Shown piece by piece: positions 16,835-25,453 of a stretch of 64,000 nucleotides of DNA; position 1 is the stretch's first letter, and every line of letters begins with the position of its first letter. The stretch comes from Pseudosporangium ferrugineum. GTDB lineage: Bacteria; Actinomycetota; Actinomycetes; Mycobacteriales; Micromonosporaceae. The stretch lies in the NCBI RefSeq assembly GCF_003002065.1, contig NZ_PVZG01000003.1, forward strand, positions 124,001 through 188,000, given 5' to 3'. Below the pieces are notes generated by a model. The model was given only the letters and a program-made list of their open reading frames with translations. It made no database searches and was not told where the DNA came from. The translations under genes were made by a program, and so were the position numbers.

Positions 16835-18010
16835 TCACGGCCACGGGCTGACCTGCGGCGGCGGGGCATCGTCCGTACGGTCGGTTGCGGGCAGCCACAG
16901 CACGAAGACGCTGCCGCGGCCGAGCTCGGAGAAGGCCGCCACCTGCCCGCCGTGCGATTCCACGATCTGGCGGACGATGGCGAGCCCCAGCCCGGTGCGG
17001 CGTTCCCGCGACTGGACACCGTTGGCGCCACGCCAGAAGCGGTCGAAGACGCGGGGCAGGTCCTGCTCGGCGATGCCCGGCCCCTCGTCCGCGACGGCCA
17101 GCCACAACCAGGACCCGCTGCGGCCCGTCGCGATGGTCACGGTCGATTCCGGCGGTGCCAGCCGTACGGCGTTCGACAGCAGATTCCCGGCGGCCCGGTG
17201 CAGGGCGTCCGCGTCGCCGATGAGGTGCAGGCCGTCGCTCAGGGCGTACCGGAATCGGGTGTTGCCGGCGTCCTCACCGGCCTCGCGCGCGATCGCCGAG
17301 AGGTCCACGTCGGTGTCCGCCATCGCGTCGGCGTCCCGCCGCGCGGTGGCGAGCAGGTCCTCCACCAGCCGCGACATCCGGGTGGTGGCCCGGTCGACCA
17401 CCGCCACCGCGCGGTGCCGCTCCTCCGGCGTGGCCCGGTCCTCGGTCAGCGAGGCGTCGAGATGGGTACGGATGATCGCGAGCGGGCTGCGCAACTCGTG
17501 CGACGCGTCGTCGATGAGCTGGCGCTGCGCCTGGAACGCGTCGTCGAGCCGGTCCAGCATGGAGTCGATGGTGTCGGCCAGGTCGCGCAGCTCGTCGCGG
17601 GGGCCCTTCAGCCGGATCCGGCGGGACAGGTCGGTGGCCTGGATCTCCCGGGCCGTCCGCGCGATCGCGCCGACCGGCCGCAGCGCCCGCCCGGACAGCA
17701 CCCAGCCGATGCCGAGGCTCGCCACGAACAGGCCACCGAGCGCGATGAGCGAGTAGTTCCGCAGGTTCTGCAGGGTGGTGTAGTTGACCGCGGCCTGGAT
17801 CTCGCTGACCTCGGCCACGGTGATCTGGTCCACCACCACCCGGCCCTGCTTCACCAGCGCGGACCGTTCGGTGATCGGCTGCGGGTCGGTGGTGGCCGCG
17901 ACCGCGAAGTACGTGATCAGCAGCGCCGTCCCGGCCAGGGCGAAGAGCAGCGTGGAGTAGAGCACGGTCAGCCGGAACCGGATGGACCGGAAGACCTCGG
18001 GCCTTCTCAC
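16835..18010 (-). CDS. Two-component sensor histidine kinase
   Basis: The 391-residue membrane kinase has transmembrane segments at about 17-37 and 87-105, enclosing a short extracellular sensor. A HAMP domain (about 106-160) and a HisKA domain with the phosphorylated His171 in DDASHELRSP follow. The ATPase part shows N280 (LLSNAV), DEGPGI (308-313) and GLGLAI (340-345). The GTG at 18010 overlaps the stop of the response regulator by 4 bases. It is the last gene of a six-gene operon headed by moxR, so its stimulus may relate to the envelope processes those genes serve (inference). Confidence 0.94.
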   Translation of the reverse strand: MRRPEVFRSIRFRLTVLYSTLLFALAGTALLITYFAVAATTDPQPITERSALVKQGRVVVDQITVAEVSEIQAAVNYTTLQNLRNYSLIALGGLFVASLGIGWVLSGRALRPVGAIARTAREIQATDLSRRIRLKGPRDELRDLADTIDSMLDRLDDAFQAQRQLIDDASHELRSPLAIIRTHLDASLTEDRATPEERHRAVAVVDRATTRMSRLVEDLLATARRDADAMADTDVDLSAIAREAGEDAGNTRFRYALSDGLHLIGDADALHRAAGNLLSNAVRLAPPESTVTIATGRSGSWLWLAVADEGPGIAEQDLPRVFDRFWRGANGVQSRERRTGLGLAIVRQIVESHGGQVAAFSELGRGSVFVLWLPATDRTDDAPPPQVSPWP

Positions 18011-18687
18011 GCCGGCTCCCGCAGCCGGTATCCGCGCCCGACGACCGTCTCGATCGAGCCCTCGCCGAGCTTGCGGCGCAGCGTGCCGACGGTGACCCGG
18101 ACGGTCTGGGTGAACGGGTCCGCGTTGGCGTCCCACACGTGCTCGAGCAACTCCTCGCTCGGCACCACGTGCCCGGGGCGGGTCATCAGGTATTCGAGGA
18201 CGCCGAACTCCTTGGGCGTCAGGGCCAGCGGGGCGCCGCGCAGCGTCACGGTGTGCCGGGCCGCGTCGAGCACGAGGTCGCCGACGGTCAGCTTCGCCGT
18301 ACTGCCACCGGTGTCGCGGCGCAGCAGGGCCCGCACCCGGGCCAGCAGCTCGGCGAGCGCGAACGGCTTCACCAGGTAGTCGTCGGCGCCCTCGTCCAGG
18401 CCGCGGACCCGGTCGTCGAGGCCGCCGCGGGCGGTCAGCATGAGGACGCGTACGCCGCCCTCGCCCGGGGTCACGACCTCACCGTTGCGCAGCGAGCGGC
18501 ACAGGGTGAAGCCGTCGCCGTCGGGCAGGTTCACGTCGAGCAGCATCAGGTCGTACTCGTTCACGGTCAGCCGGTCGTACGCCTGGGCCGCGTCGCCCGC
18601 GACGTCGACCGCGTACCCGGTCCGGGCGAGACCCACCCGCAGGCCCTCGGCCAGGTCTTCCTCGTCCTCCACCACCAGCAACCGCAT
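18007..18687 (-). CDS. OmpR/PhoB family response regulator
   Basis: The 226-residue product has a receiver domain with the acidic pair at Glu7/Asp8 and the phosphoacceptor Asp51 in MLLDVNLPDGDG. A winged-helix DNA-binding domain (about 125-226) follows, with LTPKEFGVLEYL and RVTVGTLRRKLG. The ATG at 18687 gives the canonical start MRLLVVEDEEDL. A GTG at 18702 would add five residues and overlap the protease gene by 8 bases. It pairs with the kinase downstream and follows the trypsin-like protease gene directly, suggesting that the system is co-expressed with the protease. Confidence 0.94.
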   Translation of the reverse strand: MRLLVVEDEEDLAEGLRVGLARTGYAVDVAGDAAQAYDRLTVNEYDLMLLDVNLPDGDGFTLCRSLRNGEVVTPGEGGVRVLMLTARGGLDDRVRGLDEGADDYLVKPFALAELLARVRALLRRDTGGSTAKLTVGDLVLDAARHTVTLRGAPLALTPKEFGVLEYLMTRPGHVVPSEELLEHVWDANADPFTQTVRVTVGTLRRKLGEGSIETVVGRGYRLREPA

Positions 18688-18694
18688 CTGTCGA

Positions 18695-19546
18695 CTATCC
18701 ACGGCCGATGAGGGTCGCGGCCACCTGCCGGGCCTGCTCGACCGGCACGGCGAACCCGATCCCGATCGAGCCGCCGCCCTCCAGCGTGGCGATGGCCGTG
18801 TTGACGCCGATGACCTCGCCGCGGGCGTTGACCAGCGGGCCGCCCGAATTGCCGGGGTTGATGGACGCGTCGGTCTGGACGGCGGTCCGGCGTACCGTGC
18901 CGCCGAGCCGCACCTGGCGGTCCAGGGCGCTGACGATGCCCGCGGTGACCGTGCCGGAGAGGCCGAGCGGCGAACCGACCGCGAGGACCGGCTCGCCGAC
19001 CCGGGTACCGCCCGGGCCGGCGAGGTCCAGGGGGCGCAGCGCCGCCGACGGCTCGACCCGCAGCACGGCGATGTCGCTGCCCGGATCGGTGCCGACGACC
19101 TCGGCGGTGAGCCTGCGCCCGTCCGAGCCGACCACGCTGACCGTGCCGCCGGCCGCGCCGACCACGTGGTGGTTGGTGACGATGTGGCCGCGGTCGTCGA
19201 AGACGAAGCCCGAGCCCGAGGCGCCGCCGGAGCCGGTGCGGACCTGCACGGAGACGACGCCGGGCAGGGCGCGGGCGGCGGCAGCGACCAGATCGGACGG
19301 TACGCCGGGCGGCGGCGGTGCGGGTGCGGGTGCCGGCGGGGCGGCGTCGTCCCGGCCGGTCACGTAACCGGCTGCTCCGCCCGTACCGGCGGAAATTCCG
19401 ACGATGGCCAGGCCCGCCGCGGCCAGCAGCGGCCATTTCCGGGGCGTGCGGGCGGCCGCGGCCGCGGCGGTCGAGGGGGCGGGCGGAGGGCCGGCCAGGC
19501 CCGGGGAGACGAACTCCGGTCCCCGCGGCGATCCCAGTCCAGACAT
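18695..19546 (-). CDS. Membrane-anchored trypsin-like serine protease (HtrA-like, no PDZ)
   Basis: This 283-residue protein has a proline/alanine-rich cytoplasmic start, one transmembrane helix at about 38-62 and a proline-rich linker to 82. An extracytoplasmic trypsin-like domain follows. The catalytic triad is His127 (TNHHVV), Asp158 (SDIAVLRV) and Ser234 (PGNSGGPL). No PDZ domain follows, since the protein ends soon after the GFAVPVEQAR strand. Such enzymes act in envelope quality control or signalling. It is in one operon with moxR, DUF58 and VWA genes and with a two-component system that could respond to the same stress (inference). Confidence 0.92.
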   Translation of the reverse strand: MSGLGSPRGPEFVSPGLAGPPPAPSTAAAAAARTPRKWPLLAAAGLAIVGISAGTGGAAGYVTGRDDAAPPAPAPAPPPPGVPSDLVAAAARALPGVVSVQVRTGSGGASGSGFVFDDRGHIVTNHHVVGAAGGTVSVVGSDGRRLTAEVVGTDPGSDIAVLRVEPSAALRPLDLAGPGGTRVGEPVLAVGSPLGLSGTVTAGIVSALDRQVRLGGTVRRTAVQTDASINPGNSGGPLVNARGEVIGVNTAIATLEGGGSIGIGFAVPVEQARQVAATLIGRG

Positions 19547-19556
19547 GACGATCCCC

Positions 19557-20507
19557 TTACGGAAGGCGGGCGAACCAGAACAGGGAGGCGAGGGCGGCGA
19601 GGACGGCCAGCACCAGGCCGATGCCGATGAACCGCGCCGAGACGTCCTCGACCTCGGTCTCGTAACCGACCGAGCTGCCGATGTCGGCGTACGCGGCCCG
19701 CAACTCCTCGGCGTTTCCGGCCTCGAAGTAGTTGCCGCCGGTCGTGTCCGCGACCGAGCGCAGCGTCTCCCCGTCGACGGGTACGGGCTGAGCACCGCCG
19801 ATCGTGCCGCCCGCCGTACCGAAGGAGATCGCGTCGACCGGCACACCCAGCTCGGTGGCGAGCCGCGCGGCCTCGGCCGGGTCCCGTCCCGCGGTGTTCG
19901 CGCCGTCGGAGAGCACGACCACGCGGGCGGGCGGCACGTCCTCGCCGGCCTGCGCGTCGAGCGTGCGGATCTGGTCCAGGGACGCGGCGATGGCGTCGCC
20001 GATGGCCGTGCCCCCGCGCCCGGCGGTCCCCTCGTCGAGCCGGTCGATGCCGGCCGTCACGGCGGGGCGATCGGTCACCGGCGGCACGAACACCGAGGCG
20101 GTGCCGGCGAATCCGACCAGCCCGACGTTGAACTCCCCGGGCAGCTCGGCGACGAACTCCCGGGCCGCGTCCTTCGCCGCGGACAGCCGGTCCGGCCGCA
20201 CGTCGGTGGCGAGCATCGAGCGGGAGACGTCCACCGCGACGAGCACGGTCGCGCGTTCCCGGGGCACCTTCACCTCGGCCTGCGGCCGGGCGAAGCCGAC
20301 GACCAGCAGCGCGAGCATGGCCAGGAACAGGCTGGCGGGCACGTGCCGGCGCCACGCCGGCCGCTTCGGTGCCACCCGGTCGAGGAGCTTGAGGTTGGTG
20401 AAGCGGACGGCGTACCGGCTGCGGCGGCGCTGCGCGACGACGTACGCGACGAGCAGCGCGGCGACGGCGAGCAGCAGCCACAGCCGTTCCGGCGAGAGCC
20501 AGGTCAT
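19557..20507 (-). CDS. VWA domain membrane protein (BatA-like)
   Basis: The 316-residue protein has transmembrane helices at about 8-25, 57-73 and 296-314. These surround a von Willebrand factor A domain (about 87-285). The metal ion-dependent adhesion site is intact: DVSRS (93-97), a Thr in the GGTAIGD segment and a distal Asp in VVLSDGAN. BatA-like proteins work with MoxR ATPases and DUF58 proteins in poorly defined envelope processes. The start ATG at 20507 follows GGAGGTGCGTC and overlaps the DUF58 stop by 4 bases. Confidence 0.92.
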   Translation of the reverse strand: MTWLSPERLWLLLAVAALLVAYVVAQRRRSRYAVRFTNLKLLDRVAPKRPAWRRHVPASLFLAMLALLVVGFARPQAEVKVPRERATVLVAVDVSRSMLATDVRPDRLSAAKDAAREFVAELPGEFNVGLVGFAGTASVFVPPVTDRPAVTAGIDRLDEGTAGRGGTAIGDAIAASLDQIRTLDAQAGEDVPPARVVVLSDGANTAGRDPAEAARLATELGVPVDAISFGTAGGTIGGAQPVPVDGETLRSVADTTGGNYFEAGNAEELRAAYADIGSSVGYETEVEDVSARFIGIGLVLAVLAALASLFWFARLP

Positions 20508-21484
20508 GACGCACCTCCTTCGGGGGCGAGGGGTCTGCGGGCGGCGCGGCCCAGCCGGCGCTGGGCGCGTACGTGCCGGACGATGTCGGCGCCCCAGTCC
20601 CGGTCGGTGCGCAGCGGAAGGCGGGCGGCACCGGCCCGGCCGATCGCGGCGGCGATGGCCGCCTGCTGCTGCCGGGCCGCGGCGGCGTAGCGCTCGCGGA
20701 GCTTGCGGCTGGCGGTCGGCACCTCGCGCCGGCGCCCGGTCTCCGGGTCGACGACGGTGAGCAGGCCGACGTCCGGCAGGTCGTGCTCGCGCGGGTCGCC
20801 CACCTGCACGGCGAGCACCTGCTGGCGGGCGGCGAGGCGGCGCAACGGCTGCTCCCACGCGGGCGCGGCCGGGCCGAGCCCGTCCCGGTCGAGGCCGTCG
20901 AGGAAGTCCGAGACGATGACGACGAGACCGCGGCGCACCACCGCGCGGTGGATGCCGGTGACGGCCTCGGCGAGCGGGACCGGGTCCGTCGGTGGCAGGC
21001 CCCGGGGCACGGCCAGCAGGGTGCGGAGCATTCCGAGCAGATGGGTACGCCCACCGCGCGCGGGAAACCGCCGCACCCCGTCCCCGGTGAGCAGGTGCGC
21101 GCCGAGGCGGTTGCCCGTACCGGAGGTGAGGAAGCCGACCGCCGCGACGGCCGCGACCGCCAGCTCCCGCTTCTCGAACTCCGTCGTGCCGAAGTCCATG
21201 CTGGCCGTGGCGTCGACCAGGATCCAGGTGGCGAGTTCCCGGTCCGCGTCGACGGTCCGCACGTGCGGCACGGCCGTCCGCGCGGTCACCGACCAGTCCA
21301 TCCGCCGCACCTCGTCCTCGCCGGCCCGGTACTCGCGGCTCCCGGCGGGCTCGCTGCCCACGCCGGGCAGCAGACCCAGGTACGACCCGTGCAGCAGCCC
21401 GTCGAGCCGCCGCGTGACGGTCAGCTCCAGCCGCCGCAGCCGCCGCTCGGGCGTCAGCTCGTTGAGCGAGGCACCCTGGTTCAT
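20504..21484 (-). CDS. DUF58 domain protein
   Basis: The 326-residue cytoplasmic protein has the DUF58 core REYRAGEDEVRRMDWSVTAR (about 54-73). A VWA-like fold follows, with ILVDATASM and VVIVSDFLDG. DUF58 proteins are encoded next to MoxR ATPases, and the pair is thought to act as chaperone and adaptor for substrate complexes. It overlaps moxR by 4 bases on one side and the VWA gene by 4 bases on the other. No membrane segments are visible. The molecular task of the complex is unknown in general. Confidence 0.92.
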   Translation of the reverse strand: MNQGASLNELTPERRLRRLELTVTRRLDGLLHGSYLGLLPGVGSEPAGSREYRAGEDEVRRMDWSVTARTAVPHVRTVDADRELATWILVDATASMDFGTTEFEKRELAVAAVAAVGFLTSGTGNRLGAHLLTGDGVRRFPARGGRTHLLGMLRTLLAVPRGLPPTDPVPLAEAVTGIHRAVVRRGLVVIVSDFLDGLDRDGLGPAAPAWEQPLRRLAARQQVLAVQVGDPREHDLPDVGLLTVVDPETGRRREVPTASRKLRERYAAAARQQQAAIAAAIGRAGAARLPLRTDRDWGADIVRHVRAQRRLGRAARRPLAPEGGAS

Positions 21485-22488
21485 GCGGCGATCCCGAGGC
21501 CGGGCCCGGACTGCTCCTGGGCGGGCGCGATCACCGGCAGCGGCACGGCGTCGACGATGCGGTGGACGATCGTCTCGGGCGGCACCCCGTCGGCGACCGC
21601 GTCGAACGAGAGCACCAGCCGATGCGCGAGCACGTCCGGCGCGATGTCGAGGATGTCCGCCGGCAGCACGTAGTCGCGCCCCCGCAGCAGGGCGAGGGCC
21701 CGGCCGGCCGCCACCAGTCCCAGCGTGGCGCGCGGGCTGGCGCCGTACGCGAGCTGCGCCGCCACCTCCGGCAGGCCGAACCGGGCCGGGTCGCGGGTGG
21801 CGAGCACGAGCCGGACCACGTACTCGGCGAGGGCGTGGTGCACGAAGACCTCGCGCGCCCGGTCCTGAAGGGCCATCAGCCGCTCCGGGTCGAGCACGGC
21901 CCGAGCCGCCGGCCGGGTCCCGCCCATCCGGTAGAGGATGCCGAGCTCGTCCTGGTCGTCCGGGTAGCCCACGACGACCCGCATGAGGAAGCGGTCCCGC
22001 TGCGCCTCCGGCAGCTGGTAGACGCCCTCGCTCTCGATCGGGTTCTGGGTGGCGAGGACGAGGAACGGCCGCGGCACCGGGTGGGTGCGCCCGCCGATCG
22101 ACACGTGCCCCTCGGCCATCACCTCGAGCAGCGCGCTCTGCACCTTGGCCGGCGCCCGGTTGATCTCGTCGGCGAGCACCAGGTTCGCCATCACCGGGCC
22201 CAGCTCGACGTCGAAGCTCTCCCTGCTGGCCCGGTAGATGCGGGTGCCGATGATGTCGGACGGCACCAGGTCCGGGGTGAACTGGATCCGGCGGAAGCTG
22301 CCGCCGACCGCGACGGCCAGCGTCTCGGCCGCCAGCGTCTTGGCCACCCCGGGTACGCCCTCGAGCAGGCAGTGACCGCCGGCGAGCAGCGCGGTGAGCA
22401 GCCGCTCGACGAGCCGGTCCTGCCCGACGATGACCTTCTTGACCTCGAACAGGGTCTGCTCGAGCAGTCGCGCGTCGGTGTCTGTCAT
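21481..22488 (-). CDS. MoxR family AAA+ ATPase
   Basis: The 335-residue ATPase has Walker A GVPGVAKT (44-51), Walker B VLADEIN (104-110), a sensor-1 Asn in LATQNPIE and an arginine-rich GLPEAQ-like lid segment (YQLPEAQRDRFLMR). MoxR proteins act as ATP-driven chaperones that mature or insert partners with VWA domains. The ATG at 22488 is preceded by GAGGGGG, a strong ribosome-binding site, which marks this as the first gene of the operon 22488-16835. It is divergent from the M16 peptidase genes, with about 100 bases between. Confidence 0.95.
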   Translation of the reverse strand: MTDTDARLLEQTLFEVKKVIVGQDRLVERLLTALLAGGHCLLEGVPGVAKTLAAETLAVAVGGSFRRIQFTPDLVPSDIIGTRIYRASRESFDVELGPVMANLVLADEINRAPAKVQSALLEVMAEGHVSIGGRTHPVPRPFLVLATQNPIESEGVYQLPEAQRDRFLMRVVVGYPDDQDELGILYRMGGTRPAARAVLDPERLMALQDRAREVFVHHALAEYVVRLVLATRDPARFGLPEVAAQLAYGASPRATLGLVAAGRALALLRGRDYVLPADILDIAPDVLAHRLVLSFDAVADGVPPETIVHRIVDAVPLPVIAPAQEQSGPGLGIAA

Positions 22489-22589
22489 GGTTCCCCCTCG
22501 CCTGTGCTGATGAAATGACACCAACCGGCACCGAAAGCCGGGCGAAGGAGCCGGGACCGGGATACTGGAACCCGATACAGGGAGGTTGC

Positions 22590-23903
22590 GTGTCCGCTCA
22601 GCCCGCACCGGTCGCCGAGACCGGCTATCCGTGGCCCATCGAAACCGCGCGCCTGGACAACGGCCTGCGCGTCGTCGTCAGCGAGGACCACACCGCTCCG
22701 GTGGTCTGCGTGAATCTCTGGTACGACGTCGGCTCCCGGCACGAGCCCGCCGGCCAGACCGGTTTCGCCCATCTCTTCGAGCACCTGATGTTCGAAGGCT
22801 CGCTGCACGTCGGCAAGACCGAGCACATGCGGTACGTGCAGGGCGCCGGCGGTTCCCTCAACGCCACCACGAACCCCGACCGCACCAACTACTTCGAGAC
22901 GCTGCCCGCCGAGCATCTCGAGCTGGCGCTGTGGCTCGAGGCGGACCGGATGGGCGGCCTGGTGCCGGCACTGACCCAGGAGACCCTGGACAACCAGCGC
23001 GAGGTGGTGAAGAACGAGCGGCGGCAGCGCTACGACAACGTGCCGTACGGCGACGCGTGGCTGCGCCTACTGCCGCTGCTGTACCCGCCGGGGCACCCGT
23101 ACCACCACGCGACGATCGGGTCGATGGAGGACCTGAACGCGGCGAGCCTCGAGACGTTCCAGGCGTTCCACGCGCGGTACTACGCGCCCAACAACGCCGT
23201 GCTGACCGTCGCCGGCGACGTCACGCCTGCCGAGGTCCTCGCCCTCGCGGAGAAGTACTTCGGCATGATCGAGCCGGTGCCGGGGCTGCCGCCGGCGCCG
23301 CACTCGCACCTCCCCGGCCCGGCCACGTCGCCGGCCCGGGAATCGGTCACCGGCAACGTCCCGGCGCCACGGGTCTACCTGTCGCACCGCACCCACCCGT
23401 TCGGCACCGCCGGGTACGACGCGATCACCGTGCTCGCCACCGTGCTGGGCAGCGGCCGGGGCAGCCGCCTCTACCAGCGGCTCGCCGACGGCGCCCGGAT
23501 CGCGCAGCCGGACTACATCGGCGCGTACGGCGTCGACCTGGCGCACGCCCCGGCGCCGCTGATCGTCACGGCGACCGCCAAGGACGGCGTGGACGCCGCG
23601 ACCCTGGAGGCGGGCGTGGCCGAGGTGCTGGACAGCATGGCCACCGAGCCGGTCACCGAGGCCGAGCTGGAACGCGCCAAGGCGCTGCTCACCACCGCGT
23701 GGTGGCGGCAGATGTCGACCGTCGGCGGCCGGGCGGACACCCTCAGCCGGTACGCGACCCAGTTCGGGGACGCGTCGAGCGCCGCGTACCGGTTGCCGCA
23801 GTGGCAGTCGGTGACCGCGGGCGACATCGCCGACGCGGCCCGCACGCTGAACCCGGAGTCCCGGGTGACCCTGACCTACCTCCCGGAAGGGACCGCAGCA
23901 TGA
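22590..23903 (+). CDS. M16 family zinc peptidase, catalytic subunit
   Basis: This 437-residue protein is a mitochondrial-processing-peptidase-like M16B enzyme. The inverted zinc motif HLFEH gives His61, Glu64 and His65, and a second Glu (Glu138 in NQREVVKNE) completes the site. The GTG at 22590 is used because GGGAGG lies 5-10 bases before it. An ATG 75 bases upstream has no such site. It overlaps the second M16 gene by 4 bases. The two would form a heterodimer in which this chain cuts peptides and the other helps bind them. No signal peptide is seen. Confidence 0.93.
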   Translation: MSAQPAPVAETGYPWPIETARLDNGLRVVVSEDHTAPVVCVNLWYDVGSRHEPAGQTGFAHLFEHLMFEGSLHVGKTEHMRYVQGAGGSLNATTNPDRTNYFETLPAEHLELALWLEADRMGGLVPALTQETLDNQREVVKNERRQRYDNVPYGDAWLRLLPLLYPPGHPYHHATIGSMEDLNAASLETFQAFHARYYAPNNAVLTVAGDVTPAEVLALAEKYFGMIEPVPGLPPAPHSHLPGPATSPARESVTGNVPAPRVYLSHRTHPFGTAGYDAITVLATVLGSGRGSRLYQRLADGARIAQPDYIGAYGVDLAHAPAPLIVTATAKDGVDAATLEAGVAEVLDSMATEPVTEAELERAKALLTTAWWRQMSTVGGRADTLSRYATQFGDASSAAYRLPQWQSVTAGDIADAARTLNPESRVTLTYLPEGTAA

Positions 23904-25246
23904 GCCTCGTCGCGACCCGGCCCGATCCGGGTGACGCCCGCCCCTACACGTTCCCCGACATCCGTCGCGCGTCCGTGGCGGGCGGTGAGGTGGTCGCCGC
24001 GCACATGCCGGGCCAGCTGCTGGCCACCGCGTCGCTGCTGCTCGACGCCGGCGCCGCCCGGGAGACCGAGGGCCGCGAGGGTACGGCGGCGGTGCTCGCC
24101 AAGAGCCTCGAGGAGGGCACCCGGGTCCGCGACTCGGCGGCGTACGCGCTGGCCCTGGAGGGGCTGGGCGCCGAACTCACCACGTCGGTGGACTGGGACT
24201 CGTTCCGGGTCGGCGTCTCTGTGCCGGCCGGCCTGCTGCCGCGGGCGGTGACGTTGCTGGCCGAGGCCGCGCGCACGCCCCGCCTCGACCCGGCCGACGT
24301 GGCGCGGGTCCGCGACGACGAGGCGACCGCGCTGCGGATGGACTGGGCCCAGCCGGGACCGCGCGCGGACGCCGCGCTGCGGGCCGACCTCTTCGGCGCG
24401 GGCGAGCGGTACGGCCGCCCGCTGCACGGCGACCCGGCCTCGATGGCGGCGGTCACCGTGGAGGACGTCCAGGCGTTCCACGCGAGCTGGCTGACCCGGC
24501 CGGGGGTGCTGCTGGTGGCCGGCGACCTGGACCGGCTCGACCTCGACGAGCTGGGCGCGGCGGCGTTCGCGGGCACGTCCGGCGCGCCGGTGGCCGCCGA
24601 GGGCCCGCTGGACGTGCCGATCGCGGCGGCCCGGCGGGTGCTGCTCGTCGACCGGCCCGCCTCGGTGCAGTCGACGCTGCGCCTCGGGCACCGGGCCCCC
24701 GAGCGGGCGCACCCCGACTACGTGCCGATCACCCTGGTGGCGACGGTGCTGGGCGGGGCCTTCACGTCCCGGCTCAACCACCTGATCCGCGAGGTCAAGG
24801 GCTACACGTACGGCATCCGCGCGGACTTCGCGATGACCCGCCGGTTCGGCCGGTTCGGGGTCAGCTCGTCGGTGCAGACCGCCGTGACCGCGCCGGCCCT
24901 GGTGGACACCGTCGGCGAGATCACCCGGACCCGCGACGACGGCGTCACCGAGGAGGAGCTGGAGGTCGCGCGCACGTGGCGGGCCGGCTCGCTGTCGGTC
25001 GACATGCAGACGCCGGGCTCGATCGCCGGGGCGCTGGCCAACCTGGTGGTGCACGGGCTGCCCGACGACTACTACGCGACGCTCCGGCAGCGGCTGCTGG
25101 ACGCCACCGTCGAGGAGGTGTCCGCGGCCGCCGCGCGCTACCTGCACCCGGACGCGCTCACCCTGGTCGTGGAGGGCGACGCGGCGGTGATCCGCGACGA
25201 GCTGGCCGCCGCCGGGCTGGGCGACATCCTGGACGCCGCGGTCTGA
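23900..25246 (+). CDS. M16 family peptidase-like protein, non-catalytic subunit
   Basis: The 448-residue partner has the M16 fold but no HxxEH; the equivalent region reads GTAAVLAKSLEEG. The C-terminal half keeps the Arg-Tyr pair typical of M16B chains, here around REVKGYTYGIRADF. This is the usual state of the alpha-like subunit in bacterial M16B heterodimers. It begins at the ATG overlapping the catalytic subunit's stop. The transcript ends in a cluster of three hairpins (25265-25348). Confidence 0.92.
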   Translation: MSLVATRPDPGDARPYTFPDIRRASVAGGEVVAAHMPGQLLATASLLLDAGAARETEGREGTAAVLAKSLEEGTRVRDSAAYALALEGLGAELTTSVDWDSFRVGVSVPAGLLPRAVTLLAEAARTPRLDPADVARVRDDEATALRMDWAQPGPRADAALRADLFGAGERYGRPLHGDPASMAAVTVEDVQAFHASWLTRPGVLLVAGDLDRLDLDELGAAAFAGTSGAPVAAEGPLDVPIAAARRVLLVDRPASVQSTLRLGHRAPERAHPDYVPITLVATVLGGAFTSRLNHLIREVKGYTYGIRADFAMTRRFGRFGVSSSVQTAVTAPALVDTVGEITRTRDDGVTEEELEVARTWRAGSLSVDMQTPGSIAGALANLVVHGLPDDYYATLRQRLLDATVEEVSAAAARYLHPDALTLVVEGDAAVIRDELAAAGLGDILDAAV

Positions 25247-25264
25247 GCCACCGGCACCGGAGCC

Positions 25265-25348
25265 GCCGCCGTCGTCTCAGCGGCGGCATCGGGGCTGCCG
25301 CCGTCTCAGCGGCGGCACCGGGGCCGCCGCCGTCTCAGCGGCGGCGGC
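25265..25348 (+). repeat. Three tandem inverted repeats (hairpin cluster) after the M16 genes
   Basis: Three near-identical units occur in a row, each an inverted repeat around the loop TCTCAG. They are GCCGCCG-N9-CGGCGGC (25265-25287), GCCGCCG-TCTCAG-CGGCGGC (25297-25316) and a longer CGCCGCCG-TCTCAG-CGGCGGCG form (about 25323-25348). They start about 20 bases after the M16 stop codon. None has a T-run. They may act as a terminator or RNA-stabilising element of the M16 transcript. Confidence 0.75.
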
Positions 25349-25421
25349 GGCGGGGCTGCCGCGACCCGGCGGCCCTGGTGTTGCCAGCGCGGGGCCGAGG
25401 GGTTTAGATGGCCCCCTGCGC

Positions 25422-25433
25422 GAGAGCGCTCTC
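25422..25433. promoter_or_regulatory. LacI-type operator palindrome before the six-hairpin-like gene
   Basis: GAGAGCGCTCTC is a perfect 12-base palindrome ending 20 bases before the ATG at 25454. Its GAGCGCTC core matches the style of actinobacterial sugar-responsive LacI operators such as the CebR box. The same core recurs at 57611-57618 in front of the lacI-family gene at 57762, the only LacI regulator in the window. Confidence 0.6.
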
Positions 25434-25453
25434 AGCTACGTTGGGACCCCCTC

